Shown here: piece by piece, positions 28,351 to 37,109 of the stretch
How the letters are laid out: each line of letters starts with the position of its first letter
How positions within the stretch are numbered: position 1 is the stretch's first letter
Notes under the pieces: model-generated
What the model was told of the DNA's origin: nothing
Databases searched by the model: none
The model's input: only the letters and a program-made list of their open reading frames with translations
From: Streptomyces canus
GTDB taxonomy: Bacteria > Actinomycetota > Actinomycetes > Streptomycetales > Streptomycetaceae
Length of the DNA: 64,000 nt
NCBI RefSeq assembly: GCF_030815415.1
Contig: NZ_JAUSWW010000001.1
Location: 9,362,001-9,426,000 of the forward strand
Direction of reading: 5' to 3'
Position numbers and translations under genes: made by a program

Positions 28351-30053
28351 TCGACAAGACCGTCGACGACCTTGAGAGCCGGTTCGGCGACCCCTGGGAT
28401 CCGGGCAATCCGACCGGTCACGCCGCGGTGCTGGCGGCCGACGAGGCGGGCGAGATGCTCGCCGCGGGCGAACGGCTGCTGGACGACTACCGGTTGAACG
28501 CCGAATTCGTCCCGCCCGAACTGGGCGGACGGCTGACCCGGCTCGACCACCTCATCGAGGTGATGCGGACGGTCTTCCGCCACGACCCCTGCCTGGGCCT
28601 CGGATACGGAGCCGCCAGCCTCATCCCCGCGGTCAACGTCTGGACCGCGGGCGACGAACGGCAGCGCCGCAGGATGGCCGAGGTGCTGCTGTCGGGTGGC
28701 CGGGCCGTCTCCGGCTACCACGAGCTGGCGCACGGCAACGACGTCGCGCGGGCCGAGTTCTCGGCGCTGCCGGGCGACGACGGGCGGCTACGGCTCAACG
28801 GGCGCAAGGAAGTGATCGCCAATGCCGGGCGCGCCGAGGCCATGGTGCTCTTCGCGCGCACGTCGGCCGCGCCCGGCAGTCGCAGCCACTCCCAGCTGTT
28901 CGTGGAGAAGGCGGACCTGCCCGAAGGCGCGCCGGTCCACCTGCCGCGCTTCCGCAGCGCGGGAATGCGCGGGGTCCAGCTCGGCGGACTGGAGTTCCGG
29001 GACTGCCCGATCCCGGCGGACGCGGCGCTGGGCGCGCCCGGGCTCGGCATGGAGACGGCGCTGCGCTCCTTCCAGATCACCCGCACCGCGCTGCCCGCGA
29101 TGACGGTGGGCATCCTGGAGACCGGCCTCGACGTCGCCGCCCGGTTCACCGACGAGCGCGTCTTGTACGGGCGTTCGCTGGCCGGCATGCCGCACATCGG
29201 CGCGATCCTCGCCGACGCCTTCACCGACCTGCTGATCTGCGACTGCCTGGCCACCGTGACCGCACGCTCGGTGCATCTGCTCCCCGGCGAGACCAGCCTG
29301 TACGCGTCGGCCGCCAAGTACTTCGTGACCACCCTCCTCATGGACGCCATGGACGCGCTCTCGCGGGTGCTGGGCGCCCAGTTCTACATCCGCGACGGCG
29401 GCTACGGGATCTTCCAGAAGCACCTGCGCGACCTGGCGCCGGCGGGCTTCGGCCACACCGCGCGCGTGGCCTGCCTCAGCACGGTGCTGCCGCAGCTGCC
29501 TCGGCTGGCGCGCAAGGGATGGCTGGACGACACCCAGCCGCCCGCCGACGTCTTCCGCCTCGGCGCGGACCTGCCGCCGCTGTCCTTCGAGCGGCTGTCG
29601 ATCAGCTCGGGCGGGCGGGACAGCCTCAGCGCCTCGCTCCCGGCGGCCCTCGACTCCTGCGAACCGGACGGCGAGCTGCGCCGGCTGCTTCTCGTCATCG
29701 CGGCCGAACAGGCCGACGTACGACGGGAATGCGCCGCACTGGCCCCGGGGGATCTCACCGTCGCCGCCCGGCCCGAGGCGCTGCGGCTGGCGGCGCGCTA
29801 CGCCGCGGTGCTCGCGGCGGTCGCCTGCGTGAACATCTGGCTCCACAACCGGGAGCGGCACGACGCGTTCCTCAGCGATCCCCGCTGGGCCGTCGCGGCG
29901 CTGGGCCGGATCGCCGAACGGATGGGCCGCGACCCCGGGCAGCGGCCCCGCCACGTCACCGAACGGCTGTCGGCGGAGGTCCTGTCCCGGCACCGCGACC
30001 GCCGCGGGTTCGGCTTGTCGAACCGGCGCCCGCCCGGACAGCGCCTCCGTTGA
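28347..30053 (+). CDS. Acyl-CoA dehydrogenase-like flavoprotein, long form (2)
   Basis: The 568-residue protein begins at GTG 28347 (VIDKTVDDLESRFGDPW) in a 4-bp GTGA overlap with the previous gene. It resembles its neighbour in length and layout: FVPPELGGRLTRLDHLIEVM, SGYHELAHGNDVARAEFSAL, LNGRKEVIANAGRAEAMVLFA, RSAGMRGVQLGGLEFRDCPIP, DERVLYGRSLAGMPHIGAILADAF. No EGT-like catalytic loop is visible; that region reads FGHTARVACLSTVLPQL. It may be a non-catalytic subunit pairing with the upstream ACAD, or it may do different chemistry. The C-terminal extension again has a NIWLHNRE segment, like WLHNRTP in the partner. Confidence 0.82.
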   Translation: MIDKTVDDLESRFGDPWDPGNPTGHAAVLAADEAGEMLAAGERLLDDYRLNAEFVPPELGGRLTRLDHLIEVMRTVFRHDPCLGLGYGAASLIPAVNVWTAGDERQRRRMAEVLLSGGRAVSGYHELAHGNDVARAEFSALPGDDGRLRLNGRKEVIANAGRAEAMVLFARTSAAPGSRSHSQLFVEKADLPEGAPVHLPRFRSAGMRGVQLGGLEFRDCPIPADAALGAPGLGMETALRSFQITRTALPAMTVGILETGLDVAARFTDERVLYGRSLAGMPHIGAILADAFTDLLICDCLATVTARSVHLLPGETSLYASAAKYFVTTLLMDAMDALSRVLGAQFYIRDGGYGIFQKHLRDLAPAGFGHTARVACLSTVLPQLPRLARKGWLDDTQPPADVFRLGADLPPLSFERLSISSGGRDSLSASLPAALDSCEPDGELRRLLLVIAAEQADVRRECAALAPGDLTVAARPEALRLAARYAAVLAAVACVNIWLHNRERHDAFLSDPRWAVAALGRIAERMGRDPGQRPRHVTERLSAEVLSRHRDRRGFGLSNRRPPGQRLR

Positions 30054-30089
30054 TGACAGGGCGCCGCCATCGATGACAAGGAGAATCGG

Positions 30090-30395
30090 ATGAACAGCCC
30101 CGAATCGGCCACGTCAGCCCCGTCGGCTGCGTCGGACACCGATCTGCGGAGTTGGCTGCGCACGCGGGTCGCGCACTACGTACAACTCGACGTCGCCGAC
30201 ATCGACACCACCGCCACGCTGACGACCTACGGTCTCGACTCGGTCTACGCGCTGACCCTCTGCGGCGACATCGAGGACCACCTCGGGCTGGTCCTGGAGC
30301 CGACCGTGGCCTGGGACCACCCGACGATCGACGCCCTGACGCGCCACCTGGAGGAAACGCTCGCCCAGACCTCCCCGGCGGGGGAAAGCGGATGA
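30090..30395 (+). CDS. Acyl/peptidyl carrier protein 1
   Basis: The 101-residue protein has the carrier-protein fold, with the phosphopantetheine site Ser51 in TTYGLDSVYALTLCGDIEDHLG. The downstream helix VAWDHPTIDALTRHLEETL is typical of PKS/NRPS-type ACPs. It is preceded by AAGGAG at 30079-30084. It would carry either the FAAL-activated fatty acyl chain or the growing intermediate. Its stop overlaps the start of the KAS III-like gene. Confidence 0.92.
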   Translation: MNSPESATSAPSAASDTDLRSWLRTRVAHYVQLDVADIDTTATLTTYGLDSVYALTLCGDIEDHLGLVLEPTVAWDHPTIDALTRHLEETLAQTSPAGESG

Positions 30396-31324
30396 CGTCG
30401 CTGGAGGAGGTGGCGGTCCATCTGCCGTCGCGGCGGATACCCATCGACGAGCTGAGCGACGAACTGGGCCTCAGCGCCTCGGAGATGAAGGTCTACCGGC
30501 GCTACCACGGCCTGGCGGAGGTCCGCCGCGAGCCCGGCGGCACGCACACCGAACTGCTGCTGGCCGCCGCGGGCAAGCTCGACGCACTGCGCGGCAGAGA
30601 GGAGCGCGTGCGGTACGTGGTCCAGGCGCGGACCATGCCGATCGTCGTCCCGCATCCGGTCAACCCCGTCCACGAGGTGCGTGACACGCTCGGGCTCGGG
30701 CACGCCACGGCGTTCGCGGTGACCCACCACGCGTGCGCTTCGGGGCTGCTGGCGGTGGACCTGGTCGGCAAGCTGCTGGCGAGCGACGGCGATCCGGACG
30801 CGCTGGCGTTGGTCCTCACCGGCGAGAAGACCTTCACCCGGGCCGCACAGATGGTGCCGGGCACGGCCATCAACGGCGAGGGCGCGGCCGCGGTGCTCGT
30901 CGGGACCCACGACGACCGGGACCGGATGGTGAGCTACGCCGCCCGAACCCACGGCCGCTTCTACGACTGCCTGTCGCTCACCCACGAACTGTCCGTCGAA
31001 TACCAGCGGATCTACATCGAGGCGCTGGCCGAGGTCATGCTGGCGGCGGTCGGGAAGGCGGGGCTGGCACTGGACGACCTCACCATGATCTTCCCGCACA
31101 ACGTCAGCCGGCTGTCGTGGACGCGGCTCGCCAAACATCTCGGTCTCCCGCTGGAGCGCTTCTTCCTGGACAACGTGCCGGTCACCGGACACTGCTTCTC
31201 CGCGGATCCCTTCATCAACTACCGGACCGCCCTCGATCTGGGCCGGCTGCGACCGGGGGACCGCTATCTGCTCGCCACGGTCGGTCTCGGCTCGACCTTC
31301 TCGGCGATGCTCTTCGAGCACTGA
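30392..31324 (+). CDS. KAS III-like ketosynthase/acyltransferase
   Basis: The 310-residue protein (ATG 30392, overlapping the carrier stop) has a thiolase fold like FabH. The nucleophile is Cys115 in VTHHACASGLLAVDLVG, the catalytic His236 lies in IFPHNVSRLSW, and VGLGSTFSAMLFEH closes the fold. The Asn of the FabH Cys-His-Asn triad (GNTSAAS) is replaced by His267 in VTGHCFSADPF, so it is not a housekeeping KAS III. Non-canonical triads are known in KAS III-like acyltransferases and in PqsC. It probably condenses or transfers acyl groups using the two carrier proteins, with the Cys-less homologue at 34368 as a possible partner. Confidence 0.85.
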   Translation: MTSLEEVAVHLPSRRIPIDELSDELGLSASEMKVYRRYHGLAEVRREPGGTHTELLLAAAGKLDALRGREERVRYVVQARTMPIVVPHPVNPVHEVRDTLGLGHATAFAVTHHACASGLLAVDLVGKLLASDGDPDALALVLTGEKTFTRAAQMVPGTAINGEGAAAVLVGTHDDRDRMVSYAARTHGRFYDCLSLTHELSVEYQRIYIEALAEVMLAAVGKAGLALDDLTMIFPHNVSRLSWTRLAKHLGLPLERFFLDNVPVTGHCFSADPFINYRTALDLGRLRPGDRYLLATVGLGSTFSAMLFEH

Positions 31325-31342
31325 AAGGGGGAGGTGGGCGAG

Positions 31343-32740
31343 ATGACCGGGAACTTCACCGGCCGCCTGAAAGCGGCCCTGACCGGGACCCGTGACGCGG
31401 AGCTGGTGTTCCTCGGCAACTTCGAGGTCGAGGACCAGTGGGCCCGCGGCGAGATGGGGCTGCCGAGGCTCGGGTTCGGCTCGGGCAGCGTCATCGTCAA
31501 CCGGATGGACGAGTTCGCGCTGCTGCTCGCCGGCAAGGGCGACCACGTCGTACTGAAGGACGAACCCGACGCCGACTATCTGAGCCACCTGGAGGAACTC
31601 GGGTTCGAGCTGCCGGGGATGCTCGTGGTGGAGCGCCAGGACCCGCGCAGCACCGTCACCCAGGACGCGCTGGAGGACCGGCGGGTCCTGCGCGAGCTGG
31701 GCGGGCTCGGTGCTCGCGGCGGTGTCGTCTGCGCGCACGGGGTCAGCGAGTTGGAGGAGCGGCTGGCCGAACGCGCCGGGATCCCGCTGGCCGCCCCGCC
31801 GGCGGCGGTCTGCAAGGCGGTCAACAGCAAGATCTACAGTCGGCGGCTGGCCGCCGAACTGGGCATCCGGCAGTCCCGCGGCTGGAGTTGCGCAAGCCTG
31901 GCCGAGCTCGACGCGGCCGTCGAGGCCGCCCGCGCGCTGCTCGCCGACGGCCGCCGGGTCGTCCTCAAGGACGCCTTCGGCGTCTCGGGCAAGGGCATCG
32001 AGGTGGTCGAGGACGAACGCCGCCTGGACCGGCTGCACCGCATGATCCACAGTCGGGCGCGGAAGGCCGGGCACGAACGGGTCGGCCTGGTCGTGGAGGA
32101 GTGGGTGGCCAAGCGTGCCGACCTCAACTACCAGTTCACCGTCGGCCGGGACGGCGGCGTGCACGTCGACTTCGTCAAGGAGGCCTTGACCGAGGGCGGG
32201 GTGCACCTGGGGCATCGGATCCCGGCGCGGCTCACCGAGCGCCAGAGGGCCCAACTGACGGAGGTCTCTCACCTGCTGGGCGGGCGGCTGGCCGACGACG
32301 GCTACTTCGGGGTCGCCGGCGTCGACGCGATGATCGATCCCGACGGCGGCCTCTACCCGCTCGTCGAGATCAACGCGCGCCACAACATGTCCACGTATCA
32401 GGCATCGATCCAGGAAGCCTTCATCGGGACCGAAAGCACGGCGCTGGTGCGCAGATACCCCCTGCGGCTCGGCACACCGCTGCCGTTCGGGTCGCTCCGC
32501 CGCGCCATGGCGGACCTGCTGTTCGACCCCACCCGGGGCACCGGGCTGCTGATCAACAACTACGCCACCGTCAACGCGGCCGCGTCGCCCGGAGAGCCGG
32601 TCCCGGGGGCGCACTTCGACGGGCGTCTCCACGGGGTCGTCGTCGCCGACTCGGCGGACCGGACGGCGGCACTGGACGACGAGATCGGCCGCAGGCTGGC
32701 CGGCGTCGCGGAGAGCACCAGGGGAGAGGGACGAGGATGA
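31343..32740 (+). CDS. ATP-grasp amino acid:carrier-protein ligase (BtrJ-like)
   Basis: The 465-residue protein starts at ATG 31343, eight bases after GGGAGG; a GTG at 31334 is an alternative. Its N-terminal preATP-grasp part (LVFLGNFEVEDQWARGEMGL) and the ATP-grasp domain place it with BtrJ/PGM1-type ligases. The key motifs are KAVNSKIYSRRLAAELG, RRVVLKDAFGVSGKGIEVV, GLVVEEWVAKRADLNYQF, and LVEINARHNMSTYQ with the Mg-binding Glu/Asn. BtrJ of butirosin biosynthesis attaches glutamate to an ACP. The adjacent PLP decarboxylase and carrier protein complete the BtrJ/K/I set, so glutamyl-ACP formation is the leading hypothesis; other amino acids are possible. Confidence 0.85.
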   Translation: MTGNFTGRLKAALTGTRDAELVFLGNFEVEDQWARGEMGLPRLGFGSGSVIVNRMDEFALLLAGKGDHVVLKDEPDADYLSHLEELGFELPGMLVVERQDPRSTVTQDALEDRRVLRELGGLGARGGVVCAHGVSELEERLAERAGIPLAAPPAAVCKAVNSKIYSRRLAAELGIRQSRGWSCASLAELDAAVEAARALLADGRRVVLKDAFGVSGKGIEVVEDERRLDRLHRMIHSRARKAGHERVGLVVEEWVAKRADLNYQFTVGRDGGVHVDFVKEALTEGGVHLGHRIPARLTERQRAQLTEVSHLLGGRLADDGYFGVAGVDAMIDPDGGLYPLVEINARHNMSTYQASIQEAFIGTESTALVRRYPLRLGTPLPFGSLRRAMADLLFDPTRGTGLLINNYATVNAAASPGEPVPGAHFDGRLHGVVVADSADRTAALDDEIGRRLAGVAESTRGEGRG

Positions 32741-34029
32741 CACGGGAGTTCCAGGTCCAGGGTGTGCCGGTGTCCGAGCTGGCCCGGCGGTACGACACCC
32801 CGCTGTTCGTCTACGACGGGAGCGTGCTGAGGGACCGGTTCCACGGGCTGCGCGACCGGCTGCACCCGGCCATGGAGATCTTCTACTCGCTCAAGGCCAA
32901 CCCGAACATCTCTGTCTGCGCGCTGCTGCACTCGTTCGGCGCCCGGGCCGAGGTCTCGTCACTGGTGGAACTGACGACCGCGCGCCGCGCCGGTGTGCCG
33001 CCGGAACAGGTGATCTTCCTCGGCCCGGGCAAGAGCCGGCAAGAGCTGGCCGCCTGCCTGGACACCGGCATCTACGCCATCGTCTGCGAATCCCTTCCCG
33101 AGGTGGCCCTGGTGGACGAGCTGGCCCGGGACCGGGGCGTGCGGGCGCCGGTCGCGCTGCGCGTCAACCCGCGCTTCACAGTCAAGCGTTCGGGGCTGGC
33201 GATGGGCGGCAAGCCGCGCCAGTTCGGCATCGACGAGGAGGAGTTGTTCGCCCGGACGAACCTGGTGAAGCAGTTCCCTGACGTCGACCTGATGGGGGTG
33301 CAGGTGTACATGGGCACCCGGATCCTCGACGAGAACGTCGTCATCGAGAACACCACCCGCATCCTCGCTCTGGCCGAGCGGCTGTCGGCCGCGTTCCACC
33401 TGGACCTGCGGATGGTCGATGTGGGCGGCGGTCTGGGCGTCGCCTATTTCGACGGCGAGAGCGACCTGGACGCCGAGGTGCTGACCGACGGACTCAACCC
33501 CGTCATCGAGGACTTCACCGCCCGGCACCCCGGCACCCGGCTGATCATGGAGCTGGGCCGCTATCTCACCGCCGAGGCCGGCACCTACGTGATGAGCGTC
33601 CGCTACACCAAGACCTCTATGGGGGAGCGGTTCGCCGTCGCCGACGGCGGCACCCACCACCACATGGCGGCCGTCGGCATCGGCTCGTTCGTCAAGCGCA
33701 ACTTCCCCATGGCGGTGCTCAACCGGCTCGACGAGCCGCCGACCGAGGTGTGGAACGTCACCGGCCCGCTCTGCACCCCGGGCGACACGATCGGCAAGAA
33801 GGTCCCGCTGCCGCCGGTGCGGCCCGGCGACCTGATCGGCGTGCACCGCTCCGGAGCCTACGGACCGACCGCCTCGCCCGGGCTGTTCCTCAGCCATGGC
33901 TACCCGGCCGAGGTGCTGGTCCACGAGGGGCGGTGCCATCTGGTCCGGGAACGCGACAGCCCCGACGACCTCCTGGCGCGGCAGCGACTCTACGACCCGA
34001 CCGTCGACGACGCCGACGTCTCCCCCTGA
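32737..34029 (+). CDS. PLP-dependent decarboxylase, DAP/ornithine fold type III (BtrK-like)
   Basis: The 430-residue protein starts at ATG 32737 and overlaps the ligase stop. The alanine-racemase-type barrel carries the PLP lysine Lys53 in IFYSLKANPN, the phosphate loop VDVGGGLGVAYF, and LIMELGRYLTAEAGTYV. The C-domain has Cys346 in VTGPLCTPGD and SGAYG. Length and pairing with an ATP-grasp ligase and ACP match BtrK, which decarboxylates glutamyl-ACP to gamma-aminobutyryl-ACP, rather than lysine-pathway LysA. The expected product here is an omega-amino-acyl carrier protein (inference). Confidence 0.9.
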   Translation: MTREFQVQGVPVSELARRYDTPLFVYDGSVLRDRFHGLRDRLHPAMEIFYSLKANPNISVCALLHSFGARAEVSSLVELTTARRAGVPPEQVIFLGPGKSRQELAACLDTGIYAIVCESLPEVALVDELARDRGVRAPVALRVNPRFTVKRSGLAMGGKPRQFGIDEEELFARTNLVKQFPDVDLMGVQVYMGTRILDENVVIENTTRILALAERLSAAFHLDLRMVDVGGGLGVAYFDGESDLDAEVLTDGLNPVIEDFTARHPGTRLIMELGRYLTAEAGTYVMSVRYTKTSMGERFAVADGGTHHHMAAVGIGSFVKRNFPMAVLNRLDEPPTEVWNVTGPLCTPGDTIGKKVPLPPVRPGDLIGVHRSGAYGPTASPGLFLSHGYPAEVLVHEGRCHLVRERDSPDDLLARQRLYDPTVDDADVSP

Positions 34030-34064
34030 CCTCCCCCAAGAACACGAGACACGAGAGGTGAACG

Positions 34065-34361
34065 ATGGAGCACACCACACCGGACGCCGACACCGCCGAC
34101 CTGTACGGCCGGGCCGTCGCCACGATCGCCGACTCGCTCGCCAAGGCGATGCAGGTCGACGCCGCCACCATCACCGAGAAAAGCCGGCTGTTCGACGAAC
34201 TCGGCCTGGACTCCACGACCGTGCTCGGCCTGCTGATGACGATCGAGGAGGAACTCGAAATGGAGTTCGACACCGACGATCTCGAACAGCACCACTTCGA
34301 GACCGTGGGCTCGCTGGCCGCCCTCGTGCGGGAGCAGGCCGGCGAGCAGGCCGGGACCTGA
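34065..34361 (+). CDS. Acyl carrier protein 2 (BtrI-like)
   Basis: The 98-residue protein has Ser50 in LFDELGLDSTTVLGLLMTIEEELEME, the phosphopantetheine attachment site, and a D/E-rich helix 3. GAGAGGTG precedes the ATG. It directly follows the decarboxylase and is the likely carrier for the amino-acyl group made by the ATP-grasp/decarboxylase pair. The other ACP (30090) lies next to the KAS III-like gene. Having two carriers suggests separate loading of amino and fatty acyl substrates. Confidence 0.92.
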   Translation: MEHTTPDADTADLYGRAVATIADSLAKAMQVDAATITEKSRLFDELGLDSTTVLGLLMTIEEELEMEFDTDDLEQHHFETVGSLAALVREQAGEQAGT

Positions 34362-34367
34362 CGGCCG

Positions 34368-35270
34368 ATGTACCTCACCACGCCTCCCGGCCCGGTCGAC
34401 GCGCCGGCGCCTGCGCGGCGGGCGACGCTGCGCCTGTCGCGCCTGGTCAGCCGGACCTTCTCCGCGGGCAGGCCCTTCCTGCCCGATCCACTGGAGCCGA
34501 GCCTGAGCCGGATGCAGGCCGACCTCGTGCGCCCGTACTCGGTGGAGTTCCGCCCGGAGCTTCTGGAGCGGGGCGAGCGCAACACCTTCATCGAGATGAC
34601 CCAGGAACTCCTCGCCGGTCTGCCGCCGCTTGAGGAGCCCCTGGATCTGGTGCTCGTCGCCCACACCGCCCCGGACGCCGATCCGCGCCGCTCCACGTCC
34701 TGCTATCTGGCCGATGCGCTGCCGGGTGATCCCCTGGCCTTCAACCTCTCGGACCAGGGGACCGCCGCCGGGTTCACGGCCCTGCGTCTGGTCTCGGAGT
34801 ACGCCGACGCCGACGCGTTCCGGCACGCCCTGGTCGTCCTGCTCGATCAGCGGACCTTCCTGTACGACACCCCGGGGGTGCATGACGTGCCCCGGCAGGA
34901 CTGCGCGGTGGCGCTGCTCTTCGGCCCCGAGGGCGGCGCGGGCGAACCGGCGACGCGGCAACTCGCCGGCGTCGCGCCGCAAGAGGTCCGCGCGACGCTC
35001 GACGTGATGCTGAACGGACCGGACGGCGGCGGTGCGGGCCTGCCCGTCACGCTCATCACCGGTCAGGGCCTCGACGCCGAAGACTTCGGCCCGGGGTTCG
35101 ACGTGCGTCCCGCGCCGCCGGGCCGTCCGTGCACCGGCCCCTGGTCGACCCTGGCCGACGTGTTCCCCGAGTACGCGGGAGACGGGCCCCGCCGCCTCGT
35201 CGTAGCCGAATACGACAGCACGCTGCGGTACCTGTGCGTGAGCACACTGGATCTGGAGGAGGGGACATGA
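34368..35270 (+). CDS. KAS-fold protein lacking the active-site Cys (putative KAS partner)
   Basis: The 300-residue protein starts six bases after the carrier stop. Residues about 85-190 follow the first half of a KAS III fold (LDLVLVAHTAPDADPRR, TSCYLADALPGDPLAFNLSDQGTAAGFTALRLVSEY). The tripeptide where the nucleophilic Cys should be is D-Q-G (SDQGTAAGF against S-A-C-SGF in active enzymes). The C-terminal half is short and lacks the HxxN motif. A dead KAS-like subunit beside an active one recalls KS/CLF and PqsC/PqsB pairs, so a heterodimer with the 30392 product is plausible. Family assignment is from pattern only. Confidence 0.6.
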   Translation: MYLTTPPGPVDAPAPARRATLRLSRLVSRTFSAGRPFLPDPLEPSLSRMQADLVRPYSVEFRPELLERGERNTFIEMTQELLAGLPPLEEPLDLVLVAHTAPDADPRRSTSCYLADALPGDPLAFNLSDQGTAAGFTALRLVSEYADADAFRHALVVLLDQRTFLYDTPGVHDVPRQDCAVALLFGPEGGAGEPATRQLAGVAPQEVRATLDVMLNGPDGGGAGLPVTLITGQGLDAEDFGPGFDVRPAPPGRPCTGPWSTLADVFPEYAGDGPRRLVVAEYDSTLRYLCVSTLDLEEGT

Positions 35271-35920
35271 CCGGCCGCACGGCCGCTGCCGACGAATGGA
35301 TCCAGTACCGGCGCACCGCCCGCCACGACGGCCTGGTTGCGGCGCTGTCCCTGCTGTACGAGACCCTGTGCGACGGCGCGCCGCCCCACGGCCCGGGCGG
35401 ACACGTGGTGGCGCCCGCCGGGTTCGTCGGTGCCGACACCGGGGACGTCATGGCGACCATGACGGTGGAGGACGGCACCATCGTCGCGTCGCGGAGTCGA
35501 ACCGAACCACCCAGCGTGTCCCAGACTCCGTGGGCGGCATGGGCGTTGGGCATGACCTGTCTGCGCTTCGGCCTCTCGGAGCGGCTGCTCGACGCGGTGC
35601 TCGCCCATCTCGGCGGCCGTACCGTCGGCGACGCGAAGCTGCTCCACCAGCAGATGGTCAAGGGCGGGGTCGCGGAGGCGGTGATCGAGCAGTTGGAAAT
35701 CGAGACCATGCTGGCCGGCGCCACGCCGGGCGACCTCGACGACGGCGTCCTGTCCGGCCTGAACGCCCAGATCACCCGGACCGACCGGATGCTGCTGTTG
35801 CTGCTCGGTGCCGTGAGCTTCCTGGCGGACGGACCCGGCCAGGTCGCCCGGGTCTCCGAGCTGATCGCCGACGTCTACTTCGGCCCGGCCCGCGCCGGGG
35901 AGCACGGGGGAGCGGCATGA
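35267..35920 (+). CDS. Short ACAD-like helical protein
   Basis: The 217-residue protein starts at ATG 35267 (GGAGGGG upstream), overlapping the previous stop. It is helical. SLLYETLCDG, WAAWALGMTCLRFGLSERLLDAVLAHLGGR and VGDAKLLHQQMVKGGVAEAVIEQLEIETML resemble the C-terminal four-helix bundle of acyl-CoA dehydrogenases (position of the R-V-F/LLHQ contacts). The flavin beta-domain is missing. It may be an accessory subunit of the full ACAD that follows (35917). I am not certain of the family. Confidence 0.5.
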   Translation: MTGRTAAADEWIQYRRTARHDGLVAALSLLYETLCDGAPPHGPGGHVVAPAGFVGADTGDVMATMTVEDGTIVASRSRTEPPSVSQTPWAAWALGMTCLRFGLSERLLDAVLAHLGGRTVGDAKLLHQQMVKGGVAEAVIEQLEIETMLAGATPGDLDDGVLSGLNAQITRTDRMLLLLLGAVSFLADGPGQVARVSELIADVYFGPARAGEHGGAA

Positions 35921-37077
35921 TCGAACTGGACGACAGGACCCTGGCGTTCCAGCGCCAGGCCCGCGCGTGGGCGCAGGAACTCAAGCCCCTCGCCCTGGAA
36001 CTCGACCGGGACCCGGACGCGATCCACCGCCATCTGGACGTAGCGATCGTGTCGTACCTGACCAGGATGACGGTGCCCCCCGAGTACAACCCCGACCCGG
36101 TCGTCATCGACGGGCACCGCTTCTACGGCACCGGAACCCTGGAGCGGGTGGTCCTCGCCGAGGAGGCGGCGGTCGGCGACGCCGGTCTGCTGCTGGCGTC
36201 GCCGGGGCCGGTGATGTCGGGTGTGCTGGTCGACGCCATGGGCGACGAGCAGCAGAAGAAGTGGTTCTACAGCCGGATCATGGAGAAGCCCACCTGGACC
36301 TTCTTCGCGCTGACCGAACCGGACCGCGGCTCGGACGCGGGGGCGATGAGCACCACACTCACACCCGCCGGCGACCACCACTTCGTGCTCCGGGGGGCCA
36401 AGCGCTACGTCGGCAACGCGGCCCGCGCCGACCTGGGCATCGTCTTCGCCCGCACCCGTCCGGGGCCGCTCGGCGTGACCGCGGTCCTCATCGAGACCTC
36501 GGCCGCCGGGTTCACCGCCGAGCCCCTGGAAACCATCGGGCTGCGCGGCCTGCGCCTCACCGCCGTAACCCTCGACGACGTCCGTGTCCCCGCCGACCAG
36601 GTGCTCGGCAGGCATCTGCGGGCCACTCAGCGGGGCATGTGGAGCGCGGTGCAGGGGCTGAACCGCCTGCGCCCCGGAGTCGCCGCGTTCGGCCTGGGCA
36701 TCGCGCGGGCCGCCTACGAGTACGTCCTGGACAACCGCTGCACTCTGAACACGGCCGAACGTCACCGGCTCGACCGCCTCGCTCTCCGCCTGACGGAGCT
36801 GCGGCAGCTGATCTGGCGGTCGGCGATCGCCGTGGACGACAACGAGCCGGCGGCCGGCTACCTGGCGTCCGCGGCGAAGGCACGCGCGTCGCGCCTCGCC
36901 GAGGAGGCGACGCTCGAAGCGCTCTCCTGCTTCGGTCCCGGCGCCCGGCTGGACCACCCGCTGCTGGACAAGCTCGCCCGGGACGCCCGCGGCGTGGAGT
37001 TCATGGAGGGAACCGGCAACATCCAAAAGCTCAATCTGTTCACCGGTCTGGTTCAGGGAGGTCTCCGCCGTGACTGA
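35917..37077 (+). CDS. Acyl-CoA dehydrogenase (normal length)
   Basis: The 386-residue protein starts at ATG 35917 in an ATGA overlap. Motifs: FFALTEPDRGSDAGAM (flavin site), FVLRGAKRYVGNAARADLGIVFA, GLRGLRLTAVTLDDVRVPADQVLG, and the catalytic loop GVEFMEGTGNIQKLNLF with the Glu retained. It is therefore the one ACAD of the operon with a fully canonical active site and probably introduces an alpha,beta double bond into an acyl-ACP or acyl-CoA intermediate. It is the penultimate gene, followed by the PPTase. Confidence 0.9.
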   Translation: MIELDDRTLAFQRQARAWAQELKPLALELDRDPDAIHRHLDVAIVSYLTRMTVPPEYNPDPVVIDGHRFYGTGTLERVVLAEEAAVGDAGLLLASPGPVMSGVLVDAMGDEQQKKWFYSRIMEKPTWTFFALTEPDRGSDAGAMSTTLTPAGDHHFVLRGAKRYVGNAARADLGIVFARTRPGPLGVTAVLIETSAAGFTAEPLETIGLRGLRLTAVTLDDVRVPADQVLGRHLRATQRGMWSAVQGLNRLRPGVAAFGLGIARAAYEYVLDNRCTLNTAERHRLDRLALRLTELRQLIWRSAIAVDDNEPAAGYLASAAKARASRLAEEATLEALSCFGPGARLDHPLLDKLARDARGVEFMEGTGNIQKLNLFTGLVQGGLRRD

Positions 37078-37109
37078 CGCTGGCCTCCTACCGGCGAGAC
37101 CGCTCTGAC

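Noticed and set aside
30392..31324. Reading the KAS III-like gene as fatty-acid FabH
   Set aside because: The triad Asn is replaced by His and no fatty-acid synthesis genes are adjacent.
32737..34029. Reading the PLP decarboxylase as lysine-pathway LysA
   Set aside because: It is embedded in an operon with an ATP-grasp ligase and carrier protein and matches BtrK length and context, not a housekeeping lys locus.
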